From positions 1 through 37,303 of the forward strand of contig NZ_JAGGOS010000108.1 in assembly GCF_018614205.1 (NCBI RefSeq): a stretch of DNA of 37,303 nucleotides, written 5' to 3'. The notes below the pieces were generated by a model. The model searched no databases and was not told where the DNA came from. It saw only the letters and a list, made by a program, of their open reading frames with translations. How positions within the stretch are numbered: position 1 is the first letter of the stretch; each line of letters starts with the position of its first letter. Below are positions 23,656 through 32,895 of the stretch, piece after piece. The stretch comes from Streptomyces sp. ISL-36 (GTDB lineage: Bacteria; Actinomycetota; Actinomycetes; Streptomycetales; Streptomycetaceae). The translations under genes were made by a program, and so were the position numbers.

Positions 23656-25041
23656 TCACTTCGGCCGGCGGCGGCGCCCACCCCGGGACGAACGCTTCTC
23701 CGGGGATCCCACGGAACCCGGGGTTCCGGCTGAGCCGGGGGACCCCGGGATTCCCGGCCGGTCGGCGGAGACCACCAGCGCCGCGAGCGCGGTGGTGACC
23801 GGCACCGAGGCGACCAGACCGATCGAGCCCACCAGCGTCCGGACGATCTCCTCCGCGACCAGTTCGCTGTTGGCCACGGTGCCCACGCTGCTCTGGGCGA
23901 TGGAGAAGAGCAGCAGCAGGGGAAGGGCCGCACCGGCGTAGGCGAGCACCAGCGTGTTCACCACGGACGCGATGTGATCGCGTCCGATCCGGATGCCGGC
24001 CCGGTAGAGAGCCCGGGGCCCCATCCGCGGATCGGCCTGGTGCAGCTCCCACACCGCCGACGTCTGGGTCACCGTCACGTCGTCGAGGACACCGAGCGAA
24101 CCGATGATGACGCCCGCGAGCAGCAGACCGGACATGTCGATGCCCGGGTAAAGGCCGTGGATCAGGCCGGTGTTGTCGTCGGTGTTGCCACTGAGGGACG
24201 CCCAGCCGATGAAGAGCGAGCCGAGCAGCCCGATCAGGAGCAGCGAGATCAGGGTCCCGAGCACCGCGACCGAGGTACGGGCCGAGAGCCCGTGGCACAT
24301 GTAGAGGGCGATCAGCATGATCGCGCTCGACCCGACCACCGCCACCACCAGCGGGTTCGATCCCTGCAGAATCGCCGGCAGGATGAAGAAGGTCAGCACC
24401 AGGAAGCTCACCGCGAGCGCGATCAGCGCCATCAGCCCGCGCATCCTGCCGACGAGGACCACCGCCAGCGCGAAGATCACGGCGAGCAGCACCATCGGAA
24501 CCTTGCGGTTCACGTCCGTGACCGAGTACTGAAGATCGCGCGGTGCGTCGGGGGCGTACGCCACCACCACGCCCTGCCCGTCCTCCAACTGCCGGGGCGC
24601 GTCCGGCTGCACGATCTCGGTGAAGGTACGGCCCTTGTCGTTGCCGCTGGTGACCTCGATCGTCGCCTTCTTGCACTCCCCCTGCTGGGCGTTGACCGCC
24701 TCCCGCCCCTCGGGGGTGGAGGTGTCTCCGGTCGGCGGGACCTGGGCGGCGTTCACGTCCTTGCAGTCGATCCGTTCGACCGAGACGACCTTGCCCTGCT
24801 CGGTCTGCCGGTCGAAGCCGACTCCGGTGCGTTCGTGGGCCGGGGCACCGCCGGGCCACAGCACGGCAAGTCCGACCACCACGGCGGTGGCGAACGGGAT
24901 CAGGACCGCGGCGATGACCTTGCGCAGATGACGCGACACGGGCGCGGCAGGCCCGTGGCTGTGGGTGTGGCCGTGCCCATGGCCGGCGTTCCCATGTCCG
25001 TCGTGGCCGTCGGGTTCGGGGGTCTGCTGCGAGGAAGTCAC
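23656..25041 (-). CDS. YibE/F-family multi-pass membrane protein with His-rich N-terminus
   Basis: 461 aa from GTG 25041 (VTSSQQTPEPDGHDG). The cytoplasmic-side N-terminus is His-rich (DGHDGHGNAGHGHGHTHSHG), likely metal-binding. A first membrane segment (VIAAVLIPFATAVVVGLAVL) precedes an extracytoplasmic domain with conserved Cys (DCKDVNAAQVPP, QGECKKATIEV), then about seven more helices with the YibE/F signature (MGPRALYRAGIRIGRDHIAS, VNTLVLAYAGAALPLLLLFS). The function of YibE/F is not established. A longer frame to 25074 is possible but unneeded. It is divergent from thiC. Confidence 0.87.
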   Translation of the reverse strand: MTSSQQTPEPDGHDGHGNAGHGHGHTHSHGPAAPVSRHLRKVIAAVLIPFATAVVVGLAVLWPGGAPAHERTGVGFDRQTEQGKVVSVERIDCKDVNAAQVPPTGDTSTPEGREAVNAQQGECKKATIEVTSGNDKGRTFTEIVQPDAPRQLEDGQGVVVAYAPDAPRDLQYSVTDVNRKVPMVLLAVIFALAVVLVGRMRGLMALIALAVSFLVLTFFILPAILQGSNPLVVAVVGSSAIMLIALYMCHGLSARTSVAVLGTLISLLLIGLLGSLFIGWASLSGNTDDNTGLIHGLYPGIDMSGLLLAGVIIGSLGVLDDVTVTQTSAVWELHQADPRMGPRALYRAGIRIGRDHIASVVNTLVLAYAGAALPLLLLFSIAQSSVGTVANSELVAEEIVRTLVGSIGLVASVPVTTALAALVVSADRPGIPGSPGSAGTPGSVGSPEKRSSRGGRRRRPK

Positions 25042-25075
25042 CGACCGATCATCGCAAGAACGACGGGGGCCCACT

Positions 25076-25104
25076 GTTCAGCACGCCCGGGTTGACGCTA
25101 GCGT
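25076..25104 (+). promoter_or_regulatory. thiC: Possible thiC promoter
   Basis: TAGCGT at 25099-25104 could be the -10, with TGTTCA (about 25076-25080) as a weak -35 at 18-bp spacing. This would start transcription near 25111, just before the riboswitch. The assignment is by eye only. Confidence 0.3.
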
Positions 25105-25118
25105 GGTGGCACCTTTGC

Positions 25119-25212
25119 ACACGCGGGAGCTCGGAGCACCGGGCTGAGAGGGCGCTGACGATCGCTGCGCCGACCGCCGAACCTGTTACCGGGTAATGCC
25201 GGCGTAGGGAGA
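25119..25212 (+). ncRNA. thiC: TPP riboswitch (THI element)
   Basis: The conserved blocks of the thiamine pyrophosphate riboswitch are present in order: ACGCGGGAGC, GGGCTGAGAGGGCG (the CUGAGA motif), CGAACCTGTTACCGGGTAATGCC (ACCUG-A and GGNUAAUGCC motifs) and CGTAGGGAG. It ends about 10 bases before the thiC start. By family knowledge, TPP binding represses thiC, here most simply by blocking the GGGAGA ribosome site. Confidence 0.95.
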
Positions 25213-25220
25213 TCGGTCTC

Positions 25221-27023
<1,803 letters not shown>

Positions 27024-27061
27024 CCGGCCGCACCGGCCGTACGTCCGGGGCGGGTACGCAT

Positions 27062-27084
27062 CGCACGGCCGTGGGGGCCGTGCG
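27062..27084. terminator. Terminator between thiC and the convergent membrane-protein gene
   Basis: A perfect 9-bp stem CGCACGGCC (27062-27070) with GGCCGTGCG (27076-27084), loop GTGGG, in the 83-bp convergent gap; usable from either side. Confidence 0.7.
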
Positions 27085-27106
27085 GGACGTGCCCGCCCCG
27101 ACGGGG

Positions 27107-27934
27107 TCACTCCGGCTGGTGCTCCGGCGGCCCGAAGTCGGGGCTGGAGAAGTCCGGGCTGCTGAACGTCGGCCGGCTGCCCGAGGAGCCCTCGCTGGGA
27201 CTGGCGAATTCAGGGCCGCTGTAACCGATCTTCGGTATGCGAGAGGTCCGGGGCGGCGGCAGGGGCGAGGCCGACGAGGCCGGGCGGCTGCCGGGCTCGG
27301 CCAACGCGTCCCGCAGGAACGGCAGGATGCCCCGTTCGAGCAGCGCGCGGCGCCAGGCGTCGCGGGCCCGGGACAGTTCGTCGTCCACCTCGCCCTCGCC
27401 CGCGGTTCCCGCGGCCACTTCGGTGGAGCGGTTGCGCAGCGCCGTGACCAGCAGGCCCGCGGCGGCGCAGAGCAGTCCGGCCGCGGCGACGGCGCCGAAG
27501 AACCAGCCTGCCGTCAGCAGGGTGTCGGCGAACACCATCGCCGGATCGAGCACCTTCAGAAGGGCGCCCACCAGCAGGAAGATCACCGCGGCCGCTCCGG
27601 AGAGCACCGGCGCGAGGACCGTGACGATCGCGACGATGCCCGCGCCAGGACCGCTCACGCCGTCGCCGTCCCCGGTCAGGACCGCGTTCATGACACTCGT
27701 ACCGCTCGGTGAGCGGCCCTCCTGGCGGACCTTCACGAAGTGGTCGTACTCGACCGCTGCCGCGGTGGTGATCAGCGCCGTCGCGTTCAGCGCCATCGTG
27801 CGCAGCTGCGCGGTCGTGAGCCGTTTCCCGACCTCGGCGAGATCCGGACGTTCGTGCGCGTTGCGCAGTGCATCGTCGAGGACGCGCTCGTACTCGGCGC
27901 GGTCCTCGGTCAGCAGGTGCGGAGCCACGTTCAT
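27107..27934 (-). CDS. Unrecognised membrane protein, two TM segments
   Basis: 275 aa. The start is taken as ATG 27934 because a GGGGGA site lies 5 bases before it; ATG 27940 would leave no room. The N-terminal third is soluble and helical (LTEDRAEYERVLDDALRNAH), followed by two clear membrane regions (IVAIVTVLAPVLSGAAAVIF; TAGWFFGAVAAAGLLCAAAG). A helical segment follows, then a disordered Pro/Ser-rich tail with a short repeat (SSPDFSSPDFGPPEHQPE). No function recognised. It is convergent with thiC. Confidence 0.75.
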   Translation of the reverse strand: MNVAPHLLTEDRAEYERVLDDALRNAHERPDLAEVGKRLTTAQLRTMALNATALITTAAAVEYDHFVKVRQEGRSPSGTSVMNAVLTGDGDGVSGPGAGIVAIVTVLAPVLSGAAAVIFLLVGALLKVLDPAMVFADTLLTAGWFFGAVAAAGLLCAAAGLLVTALRNRSTEVAAGTAGEGEVDDELSRARDAWRRALLERGILPFLRDALAEPGSRPASSASPLPPPRTSRIPKIGYSGPEFASPSEGSSGSRPTFSSPDFSSPDFGPPEHQPE

Positions 27935-28100
27935 GTGCATCCCCCGATGCTCCGTCTGGCCGGATCGACCCTGGAAGAACGGGCAGTTGGGCGGAGACGG
28001 AGGAGAGCCTGCTACGGATGATCCGATGGTATTGCGGTTACGGCACAGGGTGACAGGGGGTTTCCGGAAATCGACTTCCCCGGATGCGTAGGGTTATGCC

Positions 28101-29399
28101 TCAGCGGTGCAGGGGGAGTTGGACCACCAGCAGCTTTCCGGCCATGGTCACACCGCCGTCCATGGCGATCGCCAGACCGTCGGCGTACACGTGCGGACCG
28201 TCGACCACCGGACCGGAGCCGTCCTCGCCGTCCTCGGTGCCGACCTGGCCGAGGAGGTACGGGATGGGGCTGTGGCCATGGACCACCCGGCCGCCGCCGT
28301 ACGTGCCGAGCAGCTCCTGCACCGCCTGGGGGCCGGCGTCGTCGCGGAAGGCGAAGCGTTTGGTGAACTTCCGGAACAGGTCCCAGACCTCGTCGGCGTC
28401 GTTCCGGTTGATGATCTCGTGGACGGTCTCGTTGACGTCCTCGATGGTGGAGCCGTACTCGAGGTACGCGGTGGTGTCGGAGTGCATCAGGAGGTGCCCG
28501 TCCTCCTCCACCACGGCGTCCAGCCGGGACATCCACTGCAGATGGACGTCCTGGAGTCGGTCCATGTCCTGCTTCTGGCCGCCGTTGAGCAGCCATGCCG
28601 CCTGGAAGGTGGCGGTGCCGGCACCGGAGTTGACCGGGGTGTCGGCGAAGCGCTTGGCGCCGATGAGCAGCAGTTCGTGGTTGCCCATCAGGGCCTTGCA
28701 GTAGCCGCCGGCGGCCGCGGCCTCGGCGGACAGGCGCATGACGAGGTCGATGACACCGATGCCGTCGGGGCCGCGGTCGGTGAAGTCGCCGAGGAACCAG
28801 AGACGGGCGTTGCCCGCCGCCCAGGCGCCGTTCTCGTCGATGAGGCCCTGCTCTCGCAGGGCGGCGACGAGTTCCTCGAGGTAGCCGTGGACGTCGCCGA
28901 CCACGTAGAGCGGGCCGGGGCCCTCGCCGGCCGGCACCGGCGCGGGGGCCGGGGCCGGATCGACCCGGACTTGCACGGTGTCTCCCCGGTTGATGATCGG
29001 GAGGTCCCGCTCGGTGGGGGTGTAGCCCTCGGGGACGTCCCCCTCCGGGAAGGCGTTGCCGGGGTGCCCGGTGGCGACGGCGACGATGGACGAGGAACCG
29101 GCGGCGGGCGGCTCGGTGACATGGCTCAGCTGGAGCGTGGGCGCGAGCGAGGAGGCGGGGCCGACGGGAGGGCCGAACGGAGCCACCGGGGCCACCGGGC
29201 CGAAGGGGGCCGCGGAGTCGACGGGGGCGGGGTCGGCCGGGGCATCGACGGGGTCGAGTGCGGCCGGTGGGCCGACGGGGGCGCCCGAGGGCGGTTCGGT
29301 GGCGTGACCCTGCACGGGCACGCGGGCGTACGGCGGTACGCGGAAGTCACGCAATGTCGCCGTGCGCACCACGGGTTCCTGCCCGGCCCCCTGAGTCAT
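28101..29399 (-). CDS. PPP-type metallophosphatase with long Pro/Ala-rich N-terminus
   Basis: 432 aa from ATG 29399, after a strong GGAGG site 5 bases upstream; a longer frame to 29546 is not coding. The calcineurin-like catalytic core lies in the second half: YVVGDVHGYLEEL (D-x-H), FLGDFTDRGPDGIG (GDxxDRG), ALMGNHELLL (GNHE) and VVHGHSPIPYL (GHS/P), typical of PPP serine/threonine phosphatases and related Streptomyces enzymes. The preceding ~180 residues (VGPPAALDPVDAPADPAPVD...) are low-complexity and probably disordered. Its substrate is unknown; PPP enzymes remove phosphate from proteins or diadenosine polyphosphates. Confidence 0.87.
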   Translation of the reverse strand: MTQGAGQEPVVRTATLRDFRVPPYARVPVQGHATEPPSGAPVGPPAALDPVDAPADPAPVDSAAPFGPVAPVAPFGPPVGPASSLAPTLQLSHVTEPPAAGSSSIVAVATGHPGNAFPEGDVPEGYTPTERDLPIINRGDTVQVRVDPAPAPAPVPAGEGPGPLYVVGDVHGYLEELVAALREQGLIDENGAWAAGNARLWFLGDFTDRGPDGIGVIDLVMRLSAEAAAAGGYCKALMGNHELLLIGAKRFADTPVNSGAGTATFQAAWLLNGGQKQDMDRLQDVHLQWMSRLDAVVEEDGHLLMHSDTTAYLEYGSTIEDVNETVHEIINRNDADEVWDLFRKFTKRFAFRDDAGPQAVQELLGTYGGGRVVHGHSPIPYLLGQVGTEDGEDGSGPVVDGPHVYADGLAIAMDGGVTMAGKLLVVQLPLHR

Positions 29400-29634
29400 C
29401 GACCCCTCCACCACCGTCGTGACGCCCTGCACATCACGGACCGGCCTGGTCGGGGTGGCCCGTGATGTCGTGCGCCCATCATAGGAATGAGGGTCCTCCT
29501 GTGTGACGCACCAGGGGTGGTGAATCCGGGTCCACTCCGGGTTCACCGGTCGTTTCGCCCGAATTGAGAAGGTCCGGGCCAGGGTCGGGCTCGGGTCGGC
29601 TCTGGGTTTGGGCCGGGACCTCGGCGCATACCGG
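29400..29634. other. 235-bp non-coding stretch upstream of the metallophosphatase gene
   Basis: Together with the adjacent pyrimidine tract this makes a 323-bp gap between two minus-strand genes. It must hold the metallophosphatase promoter. I see no convincing promoter, RNA gene or strong inverted repeat by eye. Confidence 0.4.
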
Positions 29635-29724
29635 TCCTTCTTCCTCTTCCTCTCCCCTTATCCCTTCAACTCTTCCCCTCCTCTCCCTCTCCCTCCCCCT
29701 CCTGCTCCTGCTCCTCCTCCTCCT
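29635..29724. repeat. 90-bp near-pure polypyrimidine (plus) / polypurine (minus) tract
   Basis: Of the 90 bases, only five are purines (29660, 29668, 29669, 29704, 29710); the rest is T/C, mainly CCT and CTC repeats. It begins at the lacI-family stop codon and lies downstream of that gene. On the minus strand it is a run of GGAG-like words resembling ribosome sites. Confidence 0.9.
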
Positions 29725-30829
29725 AGTCCTTCGCAGGTGACCGGGGCGGGCTGACGGTCGTGCGCGGTGGACGCCGCTGCGAGGAGGTGCGGACGATGAG
29801 TTCGGTCGGTATCACCTGCTCGACAGGTCCGTCGGTGTCGATTCCCTCGATGGCGTCGATGAGGAGCTGGACGACGGCCGTGCCGATCCGGCGCGGTTTG
29901 AGCGAGAGCGTGGTGATCGGCGGTTCGGTGTTGGCGTAGACGGTCGACTCGCTGCAGCAGACCAGCAGCAGATCGTCCGGGACGCGCAGTCCGTAGCGGC
30001 GGGCGGCCGCCAGCAGATCGGTTCCGTTGGGGTCGAAGAGTCCGTACACGGCGTCGGGTCGGTCCGGGCGGGCGAGCAGCCGGTCGGCCGCGACGGCGCC
30101 CGCGCACGGATCGTGCGCCGGATAGGCCTCGTAGACGGGGTCCTGTCCGACCCGCTCGCACCAGTTGAGGTACGCGGTGGTGGACAGACGGGTGTAGGTG
30201 TCGGTGGTGGTTCCGGTGAGCAGGCCGATCCGGCGGGCGCCGGCGTCGGCGAGATGGTCGAGGAGGTCGAGGACCGCGGCTTCGTGGTCGTTGTCGACCC
30301 AGGCGGTCACCGGGAGCGTGCCGGCGGGGCGTCCGTCGGAGACGACGGGCAGGCCCTGGCGGACGAGTTCGGTGACGACCGGGTCGTGGTCGGAGGGGTC
30401 GATGACGACGGTGCCGTCGAGGGCGACGTTCGACCAGACGTCATGTCGGGAGGTGGCGGGGAGGATGACCAGGGCATAACCGCGCGCGAGCGCGGCCGAT
30501 GTGGCGGCTCTGGCCATCTCCGCGAAGTACGCGAATTCGGTGAAGGTGAAAGGTTCATCCCCGTAGGTCGTCACGGTCAGGCCGATGAGGCCCGACTTGC
30601 CGGTACGGAGCGTGCGGGCCGCTGCGGATGGGCGATAGCCCAGCCGGTCTGCGACCTCGCGGACGTGGCGGCGGGTGGCGTCCGGGAGCCGGCCCTTGCC
30701 GTTGAGCGCGTCGGAGACAGTCGTGATGGAGACCCCGGCGGCGGCGGCCACGTCCCGGATGCCCGCTCGTCCCTGCCGGCTTCCCCGGGTCTGTGCCCGG
30801 CTCACCTGGTGCTTCCCTGCTGCTGTCAT
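29723..30829 (-). CDS. LacI-family transcriptional regulator
   Basis: 368 aa from ATG 30829 (MTAAGKHQVSRAQTRGSRQG). The LacI HTH and hinge are clear: IRDVAAAAGVSITTVSDALN, GKGRLPDATRRHVREVADRL, GYRPSAAARTLRTGKSGLI. The effector domain is a periplasmic-binding fold (FTEFAYFAEMARAATSAALA ... VPDDLLLVCCSESTVYANTE, PPITTLSLKPRRIGTAVVQL). These proteins usually repress sugar-use genes; no sugar genes lie beside it, so the target is unknown. The frame extends upstream but has no better start. The ribosome site is weak. Confidence 0.93.
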   Translation of the reverse strand: MTAAGKHQVSRAQTRGSRQGRAGIRDVAAAAGVSITTVSDALNGKGRLPDATRRHVREVADRLGYRPSAAARTLRTGKSGLIGLTVTTYGDEPFTFTEFAYFAEMARAATSAALARGYALVILPATSRHDVWSNVALDGTVVIDPSDHDPVVTELVRQGLPVVSDGRPAGTLPVTAWVDNDHEAAVLDLLDHLADAGARRIGLLTGTTTDTYTRLSTTAYLNWCERVGQDPVYEAYPAHDPCAGAVAADRLLARPDRPDAVYGLFDPNGTDLLAAARRYGLRVPDDLLLVCCSESTVYANTEPPITTLSLKPRRIGTAVVQLLIDAIEGIDTDGPVEQVIPTELIVRTSSQRRPPRTTVSPPRSPAKD

Positions 30830-31198
30830 GGCGAGCCGATAGTAGGGCGAGGGCGGGTGGTTGAGCCGGTCGCATATGCGCGCATTGACAGGCACGTTTC
30901 TGCATGATCGATATTGACCAACCGCCTTGGAACTCAAGGAAGTTATGGGATCCGACGTGTGATCTTCGGTTGTCGATGCGTATGAGCCTGCCAAGGGGAT
31001 GAGGTCTCGAAGAGGTCTCAACTCACCTCTACGGGGGACGCGCGCCACGGCGCCCGCCACCGGCGCGCGCCACCCGAGCCCGCGCTCCCCCTGTTGTCCA
31101 CAGCTTGTCCGACCCGTTGTCCACAGCCCATTCGCAGCGGGGGCGAATCCTCATAAGGTGAGGAGTATTGGTGGTACGGACGGTCGAGGAGGACCACA
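30830..31198. promoter_or_regulatory. 369-bp divergent region between lacI-type gene and hisC
   Basis: No gene. It contains a TTGACA (30885-30890) whose matching -10 is weak, the two DnaA boxes described separately, and the GGAGGACC ribosome site of hisC (31188-31195). CATAAGG near 31152 could be part of the hisC promoter. No convincing LacI-type operator is seen by eye. Confidence 0.4.
31094..31125 (+). promoter_or_regulatory. Pair of DnaA boxes
   Basis: Two exact copies of TTGTCCACA, the preferred Streptomyces DnaA box, at 31094-31102 and 31117-31125. They have the same orientation and are 23 bp apart start to start, about two helical turns, so both face the same side of the DNA. They lie 75-105 bp before hisC. 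Confidence 0.75.
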
Positions 31199-32314
31199 GT
31201 GAGCGCAGTGAGCGAGACCGGCGGAACGGGCGGGGCGAGCGCGGGCGGCCCGAGGCTGCGCGCCGTGCTGGACGGCATCCCGACCTACAAGCCGGGCAAG
31301 CCGGCTGCCGCGGGCGGACCGGTCGCCTTCAAGCTGTCCTCCAACGAGAACCCGTACCCGCCGCTGCCGGGTGTCATGGAGAGCGTGCTGGCCGCGGCCG
31401 GGAGCTTCAACCGCTACCCGGACATGGGCTGCACCGGCCTCGTGGAGGAGCTCGCGGACCGCTTCGGGGTGCCGCTCTCCCACCTGGCGACCGGTACCGG
31501 CTCGGTCGGTGTCGCGCAGTCCTTGATCCAGTCGACCGCGGGCCCGGGCGACGAGGTCATGTACGCCTGGCGCTCCTTCGAGGCGTATCCGATCATCACG
31601 CAGATCAGCGGGGCGACCTCGGTGCAGGTGCCGCTGACCGACGGCGAGGTGCACGACCTCGACGCCATGGCGGAGGCGATCACCGACCGCACCCGGCTGA
31701 TCTTCGTCTGCAACCCCAACAACCCCACGGGCACGGCGGTGCGCCGGGCCGAGCTGGAGCGCTTCCTGGACCGCGTGCCTTCGGACGTTCTGGTCGTGAT
31801 CGACGAGGCGTACCGCGAGTTCGTCCGCGACACCGACATCCCGGACGGCATCGAGCTCTACCGTGACCGCCCGAACGTGGCGGTGCTGCGGACGTTCTCC
31901 AAGGCGTACGGGCTGGCCGGACTGCGGGTCGGCTTCGCGATCGCGCATGAGCCGGTGGCGGCGGCGCTGCGCAAGACGGCGGTGCCGTTCGGGGTGAGCC
32001 AGCTGGCGCAGGACGCCGCGGTGGCGTCGTTGCGGGCCGAGGACGAACTGCTCGGGCGGGTCGGCTCCTTGGTGGCCGAGCGCGAGCGGGTCCACGCGGG
32101 GCTCGTGGCCCAGGGCTGGACCGTGCCGGACACCCAGGCGAACTTCGTCTGGCTGCGGCTCGGTGAGCGGACGGTGGACTTCGCGGCGGAGTGCGAGCGG
32201 CACGGCGTGGTGGTGCGGCCGTTCGCGGGTGAGGGCGTGCGCGTCACGATCGGTGAGTGCGAGGCCAACGACCTGTTTCTGAAGACGGCGGAGGGCTTCC
32301 GTAAGGAGGGTTAG
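31199..32314 (+). CDS. hisC: Histidinol-phosphate/aromatic aminotransferase HisC-type
   Basis: 371 aa, fold-type I aminotransferase. It shows KLSSNENPYPPLPGVMESVL, NRYPDMGCTGLVEELADRFG, FVCNPNNPTGTAVRRAELER, VVIDEAYREFV and the PLP-Lys segment TFSKAYGLAGLRVGFAI (K235). The reaction is transfer of an amino group to imidazole acetol phosphate or aromatic keto acids; sequence alone does not separate these. GTG 31199 follows a GGAGGACC site. No other his genes are nearby, which fits a second, separate aminotransferase. It is convergent with, and overlaps by 3-4 bp, the cyclophilin-fold gene. Confidence 0.88.
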   Translation: MSAVSETGGTGGASAGGPRLRAVLDGIPTYKPGKPAAAGGPVAFKLSSNENPYPPLPGVMESVLAAAGSFNRYPDMGCTGLVEELADRFGVPLSHLATGTGSVGVAQSLIQSTAGPGDEVMYAWRSFEAYPIITQISGATSVQVPLTDGEVHDLDAMAEAITDRTRLIFVCNPNNPTGTAVRRAELERFLDRVPSDVLVVIDEAYREFVRDTDIPDGIELYRDRPNVAVLRTFSKAYGLAGLRVGFAIAHEPVAAALRKTAVPFGVSQLAQDAAVASLRAEDELLGRVGSLVAERERVHAGLVAQGWTVPDTQANFVWLRLGERTVDFAAECERHGVVVRPFAGEGVRVTIGECEANDLFLKTAEGFRKEG

Positions 32315-32691
32315 TCCGCCACCAGCTCCACGCGGATCGGGTCGCCGTCCCTGACGGTGGCCAGGATGTGCGGGTCGCCGTCCAGTGCGCCCAGGAGGTT
32401 GCAGGGGGACGCGAGCCGGCACTCGTCACCCCGCGATATGGGGGTGGCGCCGTAGGGGAGGGCGAGCGCGTCGCCCTCCGTCCAGAAGGCGACGGTGCCG
32501 GGTTCGACCACCTGCCGGGCGTCGGCTTCGAGGGCGGCGGAGACAGGTGTGTCGAAATACACTTCCTCGCCCCATGTCCGGGCGGTGGAAGAGAGCGGGA
32601 GAACCCCCACGAGCGCCTTGCTCGTGGGGGTTTCGTCGATGGTGGCCGTGGTGTGACCGGTCGGCCAGGAGATACGGATCTGAAGGCTCAT
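32311..32691 (-). CDS. Cyclophilin-like-fold protein
   Basis: 126 aa from ATG 32691. The sequence (IRISWPTGHTTATIDETPTS, then ARTWGEEVYFDTPV, VVEPGTVAFWTEGDALALPY) matches my knowledge of small proteins with a cyclophilin-like beta barrel (TM1367/COG2164 type). They lack the catalytic residues of true peptidyl-prolyl isomerases and their function is unknown. Its start-proximal coding sequence contains a perfect 13-bp terminator-like hairpin (32602-32632). Its stop overlaps the hisC stop from the other strand. Confidence 0.78.
   Translation of the reverse strand: MSLQIRISWPTGHTTATIDETPTSKALVGVLPLSSTARTWGEEVYFDTPVSAALEADARQVVEPGTVAFWTEGDALALPYGATPISRGDECRLASPCNLLGALDGDPHILATVRDGDPIRVELVAD
32602..32632. 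terminator. Perfect 13-bp terminator-like hairpin inside a coding sequence
   Basis: AACCCCCACGAGC (32602-32614), loop GCCTT, GCTCGTGGGGGTT (32620-32632), followed on the plus strand by T and CG. It lies 288 bp past the hisC stop, within the antisense cyclophilin-fold gene, in a position where it could end hisC transcription. Confidence 0.6.
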
Positions 32692-32757
32692 GGCCCCGAT
32701 TCAACAATATGTTGAAGGTCTGGGGAAGGGGTGACCTTCGAGTAGGGACCCCCGGTC

Positions 32758-32786
32758 TTACGTACGGATTTCGTATGAGCCATAAT
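32758..32786 (+). promoter_or_regulatory. cydA: Likely cydA promoter
   Basis: CATAAT (32781-32786) as -10 with TTACGT (32758-32763) as a weak -35, 17 bp apart, would start transcription near 32793, directly at the Rex operator. Confidence 0.45.
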
Positions 32787-32795
32787 GCTTGTGAA

Positions 32796-32811
32796 TGTGA
32801 ACGCGTTCACA
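32796..32811. promoter_or_regulatory. Rex operator (ROP) of the cyd operon
   Basis: TGTGAACGCGTTCACA is a perfect 16-bp palindrome that matches the Streptomyces Rex operator. Rex represses cyd genes when NAD+ is high and releases the DNA when NADH rises, as at low oxygen. The site overlaps the predicted transcription start, fitting repression. Confidence 0.93.
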
Positions 32812-32895
32812 AGCGTGTCACAGTTCATCCCGGGATGGGTGGGATTAAGGGGCAGGCTGCCCCCTGTGACCACGGCGATGTAAGGAGAAGACGAC

